64,000 nucleotides of DNA from Acidobacteriota bacterium (GCA_013285705.1 JABDHA010000001.1:45965-109964); one strand, 5' to 3'; numbered from the stretch's first letter, positions 55,194-64,000 are shown. The notes: generated from the letters alone by a model not told the origin. Translations and numbers: made by a program.

Positions 55194-56519
55194 TTACTTG
55201 CCCGTGTAGGTCACGTGCCAGATCGAGCCCGATCCGTCATCTGTCACGAAGAGCGATCCGTCTTGACCGATCGTTTCCCCCACTGGACGTCCCCAGACGT
55301 GGCCGTCCGCGGTGGTGAATCCGGTGAGGAAGTCTTCATACTCGCCAGTCGCTTTGCCGTCGCGCATCGGCACGCGAATGACCTCATATCCGGCTCGGTT
55401 CGCCTTGTTCCAGGAACCATGTTCGGCGGCGAAGGCGTCACCCTTATACTCTGCGGGAAATTGCGAGCCCTCGTAGAAGTTCATCTCAAGCGATGCGAAG
55501 TGCGGCTGCAGCAGAACGTCCGGCGTGATGACTTTTGCCTTCAGCTCCGGGTGCTTGCCATCGTGCCGTGGGTCCTGATGGGGTCCCATATACCACCACG
55601 GCCAGCCGTAAAAGCCGTCTTCCTGAATGTGCGTGATGTAGTCGGGAACCAGGTTGTCGCCGAGCATATCGCGCTCATTGGTCGAGCACCATAGCTGACC
55701 AGTGGTCGGATTGATCGCCTCGCCGACGCAGTTGCGAATGCCTGAGGCGTAGACCTTGATGAATTTGCCTTCGGGCGTGAATTCGAGCACGTCGGCGCGG
55801 TGAAACTCTTCCGGATGGGTATCACTGTCATCGACATTCGAGTGCGATCCCACGGAGACGAACATCTTCGTGCCGTCCTTCGAGAAGACGACATCGCGCG
55901 TCCAGTGGCCACCGCCGCGTAGCTTGCCGCCGCCGGGCAGCTCAGCGAGCTTTTCCGGGGCAGCGCTCGCCTTCATGTCGCCATTCTTGTAAGGAAAACG
56001 CACAACCGAGTCCGTATTCCCTACGTAGACCCACTTTGGATTGGGTCCGGCAGGATAGAAGGCAATGCCGAAGGGCTTGCTCAGGCCATCGGCGAATTTC
56101 TCCATCTGCTTGTATTTGCCATCTGCGCCGAGTCCGCGAAATACCAGAATTTCGTTGCTGTAACTCACGGCCACAAACAGATCGCCGTTCGGGGCCGTGC
56201 GAATGAGGCGGGGCTGATTTAATCCACTTGCGTACAGGGTCACCTTGAAGCCAGCCGGAGCCTGCGGCCACGCACCGTCAGGACGCGGGACCATCGGAGC
56301 GCCGTTGTCTACACCCTTGGTGGCGTATGGCTCAGGCAGATCCGCAGTTGTAATCTTGCGGCGTACACCCGGCTTTTCCTGGGTGTAATCAGTAAATGCT
56401 GCTTTTCCCGTGATCACAGGGCCCGATGAAGGTCCATCGGCATACAAAGCGGGAACGGACAGCGCAATTGCTACATACGTTGCGGCTACCGCGGCAACGC
56501 TCAGGGAGAGTCTCCTCAT
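55194..56519 (-). CDS. Secreted PQQ-dependent sugar dehydrogenase-like (sorbosone dehydrogenase family) protein
   Basis: A 441-residue protein with a signal peptide (residues 1-27, ending ALYADG). The mature part is a six-bladed beta-propeller of the glucose/sorbosone dehydrogenase family: GFKVTLYASGLNQPRLIRTA, KPFGIAFYPAGPN, VFSKDGTKMFVSVGSHSN and FAAEHGSWNKANRAGYEV are its blade motifs, with Arg/His contacts expected to hold PQQ. It probably oxidises a sugar or aldehyde in the periplasm. No electron-acceptor gene is next to it. Confidence 0.85.
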   Translation of the reverse strand: MRRLSLSVAAVAATYVAIALSVPALYADGPSSGPVITGKAAFTDYTQEKPGVRRKITTADLPEPYATKGVDNGAPMVPRPDGAWPQAPAGFKVTLYASGLNQPRLIRTAPNGDLFVAVSYSNEILVFRGLGADGKYKQMEKFADGLSKPFGIAFYPAGPNPKWVYVGNTDSVVRFPYKNGDMKASAAPEKLAELPGGGKLRGGGHWTRDVVFSKDGTKMFVSVGSHSNVDDSDTHPEEFHRADVLEFTPEGKFIKVYASGIRNCVGEAINPTTGQLWCSTNERDMLGDNLVPDYITHIQEDGFYGWPWWYMGPHQDPRHDGKHPELKAKVITPDVLLQPHFASLEMNFYEGSQFPAEYKGDAFAAEHGSWNKANRAGYEVIRVPMRDGKATGEYEDFLTGFTTADGHVWGRPVGETIGQDGSLFVTDDGSGSIWHVTYTGK

Positions 56520-56625
56520 ACTTCCAGTCCTCCAGGTGCTTTTTGGGTTTCAGGTATGTGTGGGTGCGAAAATCTCAGCGTGGTCTAACCACTCAGATGT
56601 CGCTTAGACACATCATAGACGCAAA

Positions 56626-57657
56626 TTATTTACTCCCGCTTCCCACCGCCGCCTGGGGCTGCAGATTTTCTGGCGTTACCAGCCTTTGGAGCAGTGGCAT
56701 CGGCAGCGTCGCATGCAGCACCGCCCGGTCCTTATGATGTTCAATCTGAATACTATTGAGCAGCGGTTTCAGGTCGGCATCGGTCATGCCGGGAACGGTA
56801 ATTTCGGCGTTGCGGGCAAAGCCCAGCACCAGCTTCGCTGCCTCGGCGGAGGACGCAGCCGCCTCGTCGGTCGGAGCAATTTCTTCCAGACGCAGCCGAA
56901 GCGAGCCAGTCCAGCGCAGCGAGGCGATAAATTTGGAATCGAAATTGATCGGCAGCCTAAGGCCCATTACCCGCACGTCGCCGCTGTCGCCCAGGGGAAG
57001 ACCGATCTGCCCGATGCCCCATGCGAGCGAAAGCAACGGAACGTCTTCGTAGTAATCCGACAGCAGGCTCGATCCCGCAAAAGGCAACGCGGCGGAGCGG
57101 TAGCGGTCGAGAATCGAGTGAATCTGCTCGGCGGTTGGCGTGTTGCTCACGGCCACCACGTCATAGCCCAGCAGCGTCACACGCACTGTGCGCCCATTGC
57201 TCGGAATACTGTAGATCGTGTGCCCGGCGTATTCTTCCCGCGTGGAGGTAATGCCTTCGAGGTATTGCGCCAGCCTGCGGCCGTCAAAATGCCCGACAAA
57301 TACCTCGGAAAAAGCGACCGCGCCATTCGGCCCCGAAGGATTGGGCATGCGGTGCATGGCGAAGGCAACTTCATCCAGATCGCGCTCGAACTGGATTCCC
57401 GTCGCGTCAATAAAGTTTTGATAGTCCGGATCATGCGTTACCGGACGCTGGTCGAAGTGCGTGACCGCGCGCAGCGGGCGCAAATTCAGATAAACAATGC
57501 CATCCGACTCCGGCAGCAGGCGCGCTGCTTCAGGCGGGGCTTTTTTGCGCAGATAGACAGCGACGGCAAGCAGCAGCAGGATGACCACAACAACGGCAAC
57601 TGTGATCCTCGTGCGTCGGCGTATCCTCAAAGGAACTCTCCTTAGCGACCTCCCCAT
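56626..57657 (-). CDS. Membrane-anchored hypothetical protein
   Basis: A 343-residue protein. A basic N-terminus (RSLRRVPLRIRRRTR) precedes one TM helix at about 18-36 (ITVAVVVVILLLLAVAVYL), leaving a large periplasmic domain that starts PPEAARLLPESDGIVYLNLR and contains repeated hydrophobic strand patterns. No enzyme motif is recognised. Similar proteins occur in Acidobacteriota without known function. The Met at 57657 is chosen among several upstream Mets. It is divergent from the Ser/Thr kinase gene, with an 83-base shared upstream region. Confidence 0.65.
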   Translation of the reverse strand: MGRSLRRVPLRIRRRTRITVAVVVVILLLLAVAVYLRKKAPPEAARLLPESDGIVYLNLRPLRAVTHFDQRPVTHDPDYQNFIDATGIQFERDLDEVAFAMHRMPNPSGPNGAVAFSEVFVGHFDGRRLAQYLEGITSTREEYAGHTIYSIPSNGRTVRVTLLGYDVVAVSNTPTAEQIHSILDRYRSAALPFAGSSLLSDYYEDVPLLSLAWGIGQIGLPLGDSGDVRVMGLRLPINFDSKFIASLRWTGSLRLRLEEIAPTDEAAASSAEAAKLVLGFARNAEITVPGMTDADLKPLLNSIQIEHHKDRAVLHATLPMPLLQRLVTPENLQPQAAVGSGSK

Positions 57658-57740
57658 CATCTCATCTGCCGCGCCTCCGGTGCATACCCGCATGGGCATA
57701 GCGATTGCTGGCGAGAGGGCGCTTGAAGGAGAATAGTTAT

Positions 57741-58859
57741 GTGGCTATGGCGTTTGAACTAGGGCAACAGATCGGCGATTACGAAATCATCCGCGCACTC
57801 GGGACTGGTGGTCTTGGCCAGGTGTATGAAGTACGGCACGCGATTTCCCAGCGCTCCGAGGCGATGAAGATTTTACTGCCCAACCAGATCGCCACCGCGG
57901 AGCTTGGCGAACGCTTCCGCCGCGAAATTCAGCTGTTGGGCGGTCTCAGCCATCCCCATATTGCCGGACTGCACAACGCTTTTTACTTCGAAGGCCAGCT
58001 CATCATGATCATGGAAATGGTCAGCGGCGAGACGCTGCGCGTACGGAGCTTGCGCATGCGGATGCCTGTGCCTGAACTGCTGCTGTATGCGCGGCAGATT
58101 CTTTCAGCGCTCGACTACGCGCACAGCCGCAGCGTCGTGCACCGCGACATCAAGCCTTCGAACATCATGATCACCGAAGACAACCAGGTGAAGCTGGTCG
58201 ACTTCGGCATCGCCATCAGCGATCGCTCCGCAGAGTTGACCGCGCCAGGCTATATGGTTGGTTCGGTGAACTACATGTCGCCCGAGCAGATCGCCGGAGA
58301 CAAAGCCACCACGCAGTCGGATATCTATTCGGTGGGAGTGACCCTCTACGAGATTCTCACCGGCTGGCTGCCTGTGACCGGCAGCACCAACCTAGAGGTC
58401 ATGCGGTCGCATCTGAACGACCGTCCTGCCGCGCCCATCGAATTGAATCCGCGCCTGCCACTGGCACTTTCGAACACGCTGTTGAAGTCGCTGGAAAAGG
58501 CTCCGGGAGACCGGTTTGCGACAGCGCGTGAGTTTCTGTCTGCGCTCGATTCGATTCCGTCAACCGGCATCAACGAAGTGTTTTCGATCGAGACGACAGC
58601 TCTGCATATCCCCAGCGGCAGCTCGCAGCCGAAAAGCCCAAGCCAGGTAACGCAGCAAAAGAGCGCGAGCCAGATCGCGCAGTTTCCCGTCGATGACGTG
58701 AGTAAGAAGCTCGCCGTTTACATCGGCCCCATCGCCAGCGTCTTGATCTGCAAGCTGGCCGCAAAGTGCACCGATCTCGACCAGCTCTACAAAGAGGCCG
58801 CAACCCATATCGCATCGGAAGCGGACAGGCAGAAGTTTTTGCAGTCGAAGCGCCGCTAA
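57741..58859 (+). CDS. Serine/threonine protein kinase, PknB type
   Basis: About 372 residues, cytoplasmic, without a TM helix. The kinase domain covers about 10-270: Gly-rich loop LGTGGLGQVYEV, ATP Lys about 43 in EAMKIL, catalytic Asp about 136 in HRDIKPSN, and DFG at 154-156. After a Ser/Gln-rich linker (about 285-310) there is a conserved C-terminal helical module (KLAVYIGPIASVLICKLAAKC) seen in bacterial signalling proteins. The GTG at 57741 is nine bases after GGAG; the ATG at 57747 is an alternative. Substrates are unknown. Confidence 0.9.
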   Translation: MAMAFELGQQIGDYEIIRALGTGGLGQVYEVRHAISQRSEAMKILLPNQIATAELGERFRREIQLLGGLSHPHIAGLHNAFYFEGQLIMIMEMVSGETLRVRSLRMRMPVPELLLYARQILSALDYAHSRSVVHRDIKPSNIMITEDNQVKLVDFGIAISDRSAELTAPGYMVGSVNYMSPEQIAGDKATTQSDIYSVGVTLYEILTGWLPVTGSTNLEVMRSHLNDRPAAPIELNPRLPLALSNTLLKSLEKAPGDRFATAREFLSALDSIPSTGINEVFSIETTALHIPSGSSQPKSPSQVTQQKSASQIAQFPVDDVSKKLAVYIGPIASVLICKLAAKCTDLDQLYKEAATHIASEADRQKFLQSKRR

Positions 58860-58926
58860 ATTGCAATCCCGATTTGTAATTCTTAAAGTGAGTTTGATGA
58901 CAGACCACCACTGAGGAAGGCCAAGC

Positions 58927-59589
58927 ATGTGTTTTTCAGCGGCAGCGAATTTTGTAGGCAGCGGAGTTTTGGGCACGATCGGCGTCGTAACCTTAACGCG
59001 AGTGAAACACCGGCGCGAGCTGCTTTTCGCTTCGCTCCCCACGCTCTTCGCCATTCATCAGTTCATCGAGGGATTCGTCTGGCTGGGGCTCGATGGAATT
59101 CTTTCTCCTAAGGCGACGCACAACATGGGCGCGGCTTTCATGTTGTATGCGCAGGGGCTCCTCCCGTTTTTGATGCCACTCAGCGTGCTGCTCTTCGAAC
59201 CCGATATCAAAAGCCGCAGACGGATGCTGCCCTTTCTTGTCGTGGGAGCGTTGACGACCCTTTATATCCTCTGGGCACTGATCGCTTATCCGCTGCAGGT
59301 TTTCATCGAGGGCAACAGCATCGTGTACATCAATCCGGCGACGAACAATACCTTCATTGCGGTTCTGTATGTCATCGCGACATGTGGTTCGCTGCTGTTC
59401 TCCAAGGTGAAAGACATGGTGATCTTCGGAATCGCGAACATGGCCATTCTGCTGGTCGTGATGGCATTTAAGCGATACGCATTCACTTCGCTATGGTGCG
59501 CTTATGCGGCAGTCGCAAGCATCATCATCCTCGCTTATTTCTGGAAAAGCCACGGAGAAAGACCCTTTCGGTACGCTGCGACTGCGTAA
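58927..59589 (+). CDS. Multi-pass membrane protein, DUF6629-like
   Basis: A 220-residue protein with about seven hydrophobic helices. It starts MCFSAAANFVGSGVLGTIGV and contains the LFAIHQFIEGFVWLGLDG motif, which I associate with DUF6629 membrane proteins. No catalytic motif is visible and the function is unknown. GGAAGG precedes the ATG by seven bases. Located 67 bases after the kinase gene on the same strand. Confidence 0.75.
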   Translation: MCFSAAANFVGSGVLGTIGVVTLTRVKHRRELLFASLPTLFAIHQFIEGFVWLGLDGILSPKATHNMGAAFMLYAQGLLPFLMPLSVLLFEPDIKSRRRMLPFLVVGALTTLYILWALIAYPLQVFIEGNSIVYINPATNNTFIAVLYVIATCGSLLFSKVKDMVIFGIANMAILLVVMAFKRYAFTSLWCAYAAVASIIILAYFWKSHGERPFRYAATA

Positions 59590-59629
59590 GAACACGGCCC
59601 TGACCAAGGTTCCGTGCAAATGCCCACTT

Positions 59630-60505
59630 CTAGTCGTTCAGCATCTCCATCGCTTTCTTCAAGCTGGTATGCATGCGGTTGAAGGAAGTCGTAACCTGCG
59701 CGATTTCATCTTTACCCTTGACCGGCAATGGCGGCAGATCGATATCGCCTGTGCTGATGCGGTCCGCCGTCGTGCTCACCTTGCGCAGCGGCTGGATCAC
59801 GATAAAGTACATGCCAAGATCGATGAGCACAATTGCAGCGAAGAAAATCGTCCCCAGCGTGATCAACAGATTGCGGAAGCCTTCATTCGCCAGCTTCATG
59901 GGCACCGACATTGGAACGGAAATAATCTGTGCTGCGACGATTTCGTTCGGCTTCCAGCCGAAGCCGTTCTGGGAGCCATAGCGCTTGAGCATTGCCTTTG
60001 GCGCGAGACTGGGAATGCTGTGGCAGGTCAGACATCCTGCCTCCGCCACAATGGGGCGGGCCAGGTAGAGTGATTGCCCGACTGCGCCGTTTCGTTCGCC
60101 GACCAGCTGTTTCTCGTCAGGATTGTTGCGGAAATAGTTCACGATGTCGGCCTGCCAGTCTTCCGCGCGATCGACGAGGTTCGTCGGATTCAGAGTCGCT
60201 TCCTTGTAGGTGTAGTCCGGAAAATCCTTGCGCAGCCGATTGAACGTGACGGTCGCCGCATAGAACGGGATGGTCTGGGGCAGAAATGTATTCACATGCT
60301 GCGGAGTGTTTTCGAGGATCGGGCTGATCTCCTGGTCGGTGTAGTCACGCGTAGCCCGCGAACTGGCAGCCATCAGCTCTGCCTCACTCAGGACAGCTTT
60401 TTTTGCGTCGTCCATCAAGAAGCTGCGCGCGTTGATCGCGATCAGTGTCAGTCCAAGACCGAATACAACAATGAGAAGAAGATTGAATTTTGCCAATAAC
60501 TTCAT
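59630..60505 (-). CDS. DUF3365 (Tll0287-like) c-heme sensor protein with HAMP domain
   Basis: A 291-residue membrane protein. A TM helix at about 5-25 is followed by a periplasmic Tll0287-like domain with a single c-type heme site, CLTCH, at 158-162. A second TM (about 205-228) and a HAMP domain (about 230-285, VIQPLRKVSTTADRIS...GDIDLP) follow, and then the protein stops. No kinase, cyclase or methyl-accepting output domain is present, so it must signal through a partner or act as a structural sensor. Redox or gas sensing through the heme is plausible. Last gene of a three-gene cluster. Confidence 0.87.
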   Translation of the reverse strand: MKLLAKFNLLLIVVFGLGLTLIAINARSFLMDDAKKAVLSEAELMAASSRATRDYTDQEISPILENTPQHVNTFLPQTIPFYAATVTFNRLRKDFPDYTYKEATLNPTNLVDRAEDWQADIVNYFRNNPDEKQLVGERNGAVGQSLYLARPIVAEAGCLTCHSIPSLAPKAMLKRYGSQNGFGWKPNEIVAAQIISVPMSVPMKLANEGFRNLLITLGTIFFAAIVLIDLGMYFIVIQPLRKVSTTADRISTGDIDLPPLPVKGKDEIAQVTTSFNRMHTSLKKAMEMLND

Positions 60506-60606
60506 GTGAAGCAAGCCCTCGTGCGCATTACAGCACAGACCGACGCTCTTGGCGCGGCAAACTTACTGCCGAAGAAGAGGAGTGCGTTCAGGAAGGAAAC
60601 AGTCTC

Positions 60607-60930
60607 TCATCCTGCCTTGGCCGCAAGCGCCGTACCCACGGTGACTGCATCGGTAATGATGTTGATCACCTGGGCAATGTTATTCAGCTGCTTCGCGGTT
60701 TCTTTGATCTTCTTCTGTTCATCGTGCATTTGCTGCACAAGAGAAAGAATCGCCGGATCGTTGTCGTGGAAGGCTTTTTGAATGCTGTTCCAGTAATTGC
60801 GGCGGGAATCTACATATTGCGCCGTGACCTGGTCCTTCTGTGCCTGTGTGGTGCAGGCTGCCAGAGTCGTTGGAAGCTGCTGGGTAAGCAGCATGTACTG
60901 GTCTTCAAGGCTTTGCAGGGACGGTCCCAT
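60607..60930 (-). CDS. Small helical hypothetical protein
   Basis: About 108 residues, predicted almost all alpha-helical, with a Gln- and Lys-rich coiled-coil centre (QQMHDEQKKIKETAKQLNN) and a hydrophobic C-terminal helix (VINIITDAVTVGTALAAKAG). The ATG at 60930 has AGGAGA eight bases upstream; an earlier ATG in the same frame would overlap the upstream lipoprotein gene. No family recognised. Its tail could insert in or associate with a membrane. Confidence 0.6.
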   Translation of the reverse strand: MGPSLQSLEDQYMLLTQQLPTTLAACTTQAQKDQVTAQYVDSRRNYWNSIQKAFHDNDPAILSLVQQMHDEQKKIKETAKQLNNIAQVINIITDAVTVGTALAAKAG

Positions 60931-60974
60931 AAATCGGCTCTCCTTGGGATGGTTCGATTTTGGATCGATGTCGG

Positions 60975-61901
60975 TTACAGAATCTGTTTGATCCACGATT
61001 CAACATCCGACAACGTGAATGGCGTACCTCGCTCGGGCATTTTCCCTTCGGTCGAAAGCTGATGCACCCGCTTCGACAGCTCGATCAGCCCATGGTCCAT
61101 CGTCTCTGACGCCTTTTCGTGGGCAGTAATCTCGGCTTGACCCCTCGTTTTTATCTCTTCACGCGCATAGTCCTGAAGGCCCGACGGTACCTGCGCGGAA
61201 GGTGTGCGCGAGCTCAAGCCGAACGGCTCAAGAGCAGGCTGCATCAGACTTCCCGGGTCCACCTGATTGTGGTTGACGAGGTCGAGCGCCAGACTCTGCG
61301 CCAGCCCGATATAGGTTCGATTGATGGAATCGTATGCCGGCCTTTCCTGCGAAAACATCTGCGAAAGCGCGGCGATCGTCGGGTCCATGCTCTTCGCCAT
61401 GTTGCGTTCGTCGCGTTCCTGGGCATACTGCGTTAGAGTTTTTCCGGCATTCTCCAATACGCCCGGGGCAGCAGACGCATTCGGCAACTGTTGAATCTTT
61501 GAAAGCTCTGTCCCCAGATTTGTGGCGGCTGTGGACACATCGGCAGGCGCTTTGGAGGTGTTGAGCTCATTGAAAGCCTCCGCCAACTCAGCCAGTGAAT
61601 GTGCGGCCACGGCGCGCTTCTCGATCTCGTATTCGACATTTTGCAACTGGGCCAGATCCTGCGCATCCACGGGAACGCCAAGGGTAGCCTTCTGCAGCCG
61701 CTCGAGTCTGGCCTGGTTTTCAATGATCTGCGCAAGCGCGTTATAGTAGGCGCTCAGATGCGTGGCCGTCGTCGCCATTTGGGTAGCCAGCGCGTGCGCG
61801 TCCTCCGATGTCTTGCAGGAAACTGCCGGGCCCAGACATACGAGCAGCAGCATCATCCGGACCATCGAGCGCCAGGTCATGAAGGGTCGTTGTCGCCGCA
61901 T
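60975..61901 (-). CDS. Putative lipoprotein, helical, unknown function
   Basis: A 308-residue protein with a lipoprotein-like signal: a basic start, a hydrophobic stretch MMLLLVCLGPAVSC and Cys at about 29 as the likely lipidation site. The mature part is Ala-, Gln- and Glu-rich and mostly helical, with heptad-like stretches (LERLQKATLG; VEYEIEKRAVAAHSL), suggesting a coiled-coil rod. No family recognised. GAGGTGAAGT lies just before the ATG. It heads a same-strand cluster with the small helical gene and the DUF3365-HAMP gene. Confidence 0.7.
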   Translation of the reverse strand: MRRQRPFMTWRSMVRMMLLLVCLGPAVSCKTSEDAHALATQMATTATHLSAYYNALAQIIENQARLERLQKATLGVPVDAQDLAQLQNVEYEIEKRAVAAHSLAELAEAFNELNTSKAPADVSTAATNLGTELSKIQQLPNASAAPGVLENAGKTLTQYAQERDERNMAKSMDPTIAALSQMFSQERPAYDSINRTYIGLAQSLALDLVNHNQVDPGSLMQPALEPFGLSSRTPSAQVPSGLQDYAREEIKTRGQAEITAHEKASETMDHGLIELSKRVHQLSTEGKMPERGTPFTLSDVESWIKQIL

Positions 61902-62112
61902 ACTTCACCTCTTTCTTCCGTATTGCGCTTCCAATTGTGGTCAGGGGAGGCAACAAGAAATTCAGCCATGAGTGGTATCACCCCCATGCCGTGGCGCACA
62001 AGAAAATTCACAGGAATAGAACGGTCCGGACTGTTCGACTCGGCGGATTCTAAGAGCCTTCCATCTCAGCGCCAGCGCTTAGAGGTCAATTGCACGGCTT
62101 CTGTTGCCTGAG

Positions 62113-62161
62113 GAGTACCGATTATGTACTCTCTTGACAACCGTGGCCCTGAGGCAATAAA
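62113..62161 (+). promoter_or_regulatory. Putative promoter and inverted repeat upstream of the TonB-dependent receptor
   Basis: An inverted repeat, GAGTAC (62113-62118), spacer CGATTAT, GTACTC (62126-62131), lies two bases before a TTGACA -35 box (62134-62139); AATAAA at 62156-62161 is a possible -10 after a 16-base spacer. The rest of the 61902-62241 gap shows no gene. Confidence 0.45.
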
Positions 62162-62241
62162 ACGGACAATCGTGGTAACGATTCCATGCAGGATTTGCTG
62201 TAAAAGGTATCGTTTCCAACAACTCCCCCTCGGAGGCCAAA

Positions 62242-64000
62242 TTGTTCTCTTCTTCAAAGGCCGAGTATGCAGTTTTTTTATGGGCCATCATCGCAGTATC
62301 CCTACTTCTTCCTTCGTCTTTCCTCTACGGACAAGCAGACACCTCATCGGCTTCCGGAACCATTACGGATTCCAGCGGTGCTCTTATCCCCAACGCAAAA
62401 GTTGTGATTCACAATGAAGCCACGGGCGCGGAACGCACGGCCACAACGAACGCCGGCGGCGCCTATACGGTACCCAACCTCGCTCCCGGCAGCTACACCG
62501 TCCGGGTGGAAGCATCGGGCTTTCAAACAGCCGTGCGCAGCGGCAACCATCTCGATCCGAATATCGGCAGCAGAATCGATGTCTCGCTCCAGGCCGGCAG
62601 CACCAACACCACGGTAACGGTCCAGGCCGATGCCAATGTGCTGCAGACCGAGTCGGCGGCGGCCGGACAACTGGTGACGAGCGACCAGGTCAAGACGATT
62701 CAGCTGAATGGCCGCAATCCGCTGTACCTCTCGCAGCTTGAACCGGGCGTCACGCGCAACGCAGCGATCTCGTCCTTCAACTTTGCCCCGGATTTCAGTG
62801 GTCCAACCATCAATGGCGCCCGCGGCGATGAGAGCGTGCTGACGCTCGATGGCGCTCCCATGATTCGCACCCGTTCCAACAGCACACAGATTGGCGTGGC
62901 CGATGTGGACTCCACTTCGCAGGTGCAGATCCTGACCACGGGTTATCCCGCGGAATACGGCGGCACTTCCGGCGGCATGATCCGCATGGTTCCCAAGAGC
63001 GGCGGTAGTACGTTCCACGGCTCGGCGTATGAATTCCTGCGCAACTCCTTCTTCAACGCGAACACCTGGACCCGCAACAGTTCGAATCAGCCGGAAATCG
63101 CCGACCATCCGTCGCCGTTTCGTTACAACCAGTTCGGCTGGAACCTGAGCGGTCCGGTCTATATTCCGGGTCACTTCAATACTTCGAAGCAAAAGCTCTT
63201 CTTCCTTGCCGGACAGGAATATGTCCGCTACCGGCAGACGGTGACGCAGACCGGCACTGTGCCGACGGCGCTGATGCGGCAGGGCAATTTCAGCGAGCTG
63301 CTATCGCCCAATATCTTTTATGCAAATGCGCCGCTGAAGATCGTGGATCCAAGCACCGGCGTTGCCTATCCGAACAACGTTATTCCTGCCAACCAGCTCA
63401 GCCCGAACGGTCTTGCGCTGCTCAATGCCTATCCGGCTGCCAATGCGAACAGCAGCAGCTTCAACTGGCAGACCCAGGCGCCTTATCCGCAGGACCAGCG
63501 GAAGGACACGCTGGTGGTCGACTATGTTCCAGCCGATGCGCACCACCTGCGCTTCAGCTTGCTGAACTATAACTACGATTACGTCAATCCTTTTGCGGGC
63601 AACTTCAATCGCACCCCGCAGCAGTGGCACTGGCCCAACCAGGTAGGCGTGCTGCACTACACCTGGACCATCAACCCGACGATGATCAACGAGTTCACCG
63701 CATCGGCCTCAGCCGATCACATCACCATTTCTTACGACGAATCGAACGGACTGTTTAACCGCGATCTCTACGGCATCGATTTCCCGTATATCTATCCGGC
63801 CAGCCAGAAGCTGGTTCCGAACAAGATTCCAACCATTAACCTGGCAGGCAACTTCGGTATCCTCGACGGCGGCCCGTATCCATCGCACTCTGGCGGCCCG
63901 ATTGTGAGTCTTTCCGACAATCTGACGAAAGTGCTCGGCAACCATACATTGAAGTTCGGCTTCCTGTGGCAGTGGTCGGGCGAGAACAACTTTGACCAGA
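62242..64000 (+). CDS. TonB-dependent receptor with carboxypeptidase-regulatory domain (Oar-like), partial
   Basis: Open from 62242 to the right edge, so only the first ~586 residues are seen. In order: a signal peptide (hydrophobic WAIIAVSLLLPSSFLYGQA), a carboxypeptidase-regulatory-like Ig domain (about 34-110, SGTITDSSGALIPNAKVVI), a plug domain (about 125-260, LNGRNPLYLSQLEPGV and YPAEYGGTSGGMIRMVPKSG), and the first beta-barrel strands. This is the acidobacterial/Bacteroidetes Oar type, an outer-membrane importer of large sugars or metal complexes. The start is TTG with GGAGG five bases upstream. No TonB box is clear. Confidence 0.87.
   Translation, partial: MFSSSKAEYAVFLWAIIAVSLLLPSSFLYGQADTSSASGTITDSSGALIPNAKVVIHNEATGAERTATTNAGGAYTVPNLAPGSYTVRVEASGFQTAVRSGNHLDPNIGSRIDVSLQAGSTNTTVTVQADANVLQTESAAAGQLVTSDQVKTIQLNGRNPLYLSQLEPGVTRNAAISSFNFAPDFSGPTINGARGDESVLTLDGAPMIRTRSNSTQIGVADVDSTSQVQILTTGYPAEYGGTSGGMIRMVPKSGGSTFHGSAYEFLRNSFFNANTWTRNSSNQPEIADHPSPFRYNQFGWNLSGPVYIPGHFNTSKQKLFFLAGQEYVRYRQTVTQTGTVPTALMRQGNFSELLSPNIFYANAPLKIVDPSTGVAYPNNVIPANQLSPNGLALLNAYPAANANSSSFNWQTQAPYPQDQRKDTLVVDYVPADAHHLRFSLLNYNYDYVNPFAGNFNRTPQQWHWPNQVGVLHYTWTINPTMINEFTASASADHITISYDESNGLFNRDLYGIDFPYIYPASQKLVPNKIPTINLAGNFGILDGGPYPSHSGGPIVSLSDNLTKVLGNHTLKFGFLWQWSGENNFDQ

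Overview
The window looks like a chromosomal segment of an Acidobacteriota bacterium, probably order Terriglobales (Acidobacteriaceae-like). The evidence is four tandem permeases of the acidobacterial duplicated orphan permease (ADOP) type, a TonB-dependent receptor with an N-terminal carboxypeptidase-regulatory domain, CE15 and GH39 polysaccharide enzymes, an actinobacterial-type GT4 glycogen synthase, and many GC-rich dispersed hairpin repeats between genes. No rRNA, tRNA, CRISPR array, transposase or phage gene was recognised.

Layout. 1-5.7 kb: the tail of a CDF metal exporter, an ATP-dependent DNA ligase, then prfA-prmC and an M29 aminopeptidase. 5.7-9.6 kb: a gamma-glutamylcyclotransferase-like gene flanked by two copies of a ~55 bp direct repeat, an MDR-type oxidoreductase, an AraC regulator and a cupin. 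9.6-15.3 kb: glycogen synthase, glutathione peroxidase, clpB and hsp20. 15.5-22.7 kb: an LprI-like secreted protein, a TrmJ-like methyltransferase, a Tat-exported amidase, a DUF4239 membrane protein, a degenerate chimeric gene remnant, a CE15-like esterase and an ornithine cyclodeaminase homologue. 22.7-35 kb: rpoD, then four ADOP permeases in one orientation. 35-42.4 kb: a small membrane protein, a BaiN/YhiN-like flavoprotein, a GH39 glycosidase, a secreted protein, a fatty acid desaturase, a PIN-TRAM membrane protein and a multi-spanning membrane protein of unknown function.

42.4-45.5 kb carries a sulfur-carrier-dependent cysteine operon, cysM - mec (JAMM protease) - cysO - moeB/moeZ. The carrier ends in Gly-Gly-Cys rather than Gly-Gly, so it should need proteolytic maturation before it can be activated. 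This is the most interesting system in the window. 45.5-53.5 kb: two hypotheticals, rsmI coupled to an M50-family membrane protein that has lost its HExxH zinc site, rsmD, and a thiL-gltX-phosphatase-hypothetical operon. 53.5-64 kb: an M23 peptidase, a cupin, a sorbosone-dehydrogenase-like protein, a membrane-anchored protein divergent from a Ser/Thr kinase, a DUF6629-like membrane protein, a three-gene envelope cluster (lipoprotein, helical protein, c-heme DUF3365-HAMP protein), and the start of a TonB-dependent receptor that runs off the right edge.

Functionally the window mixes housekeeping translation and transcription genes with envelope and plant-polymer functions. Accessory signals are mainly intergenic repeats and decayed or re-purposed genes. 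All family calls rest on reading motifs and overall resemblance; no database search was run.
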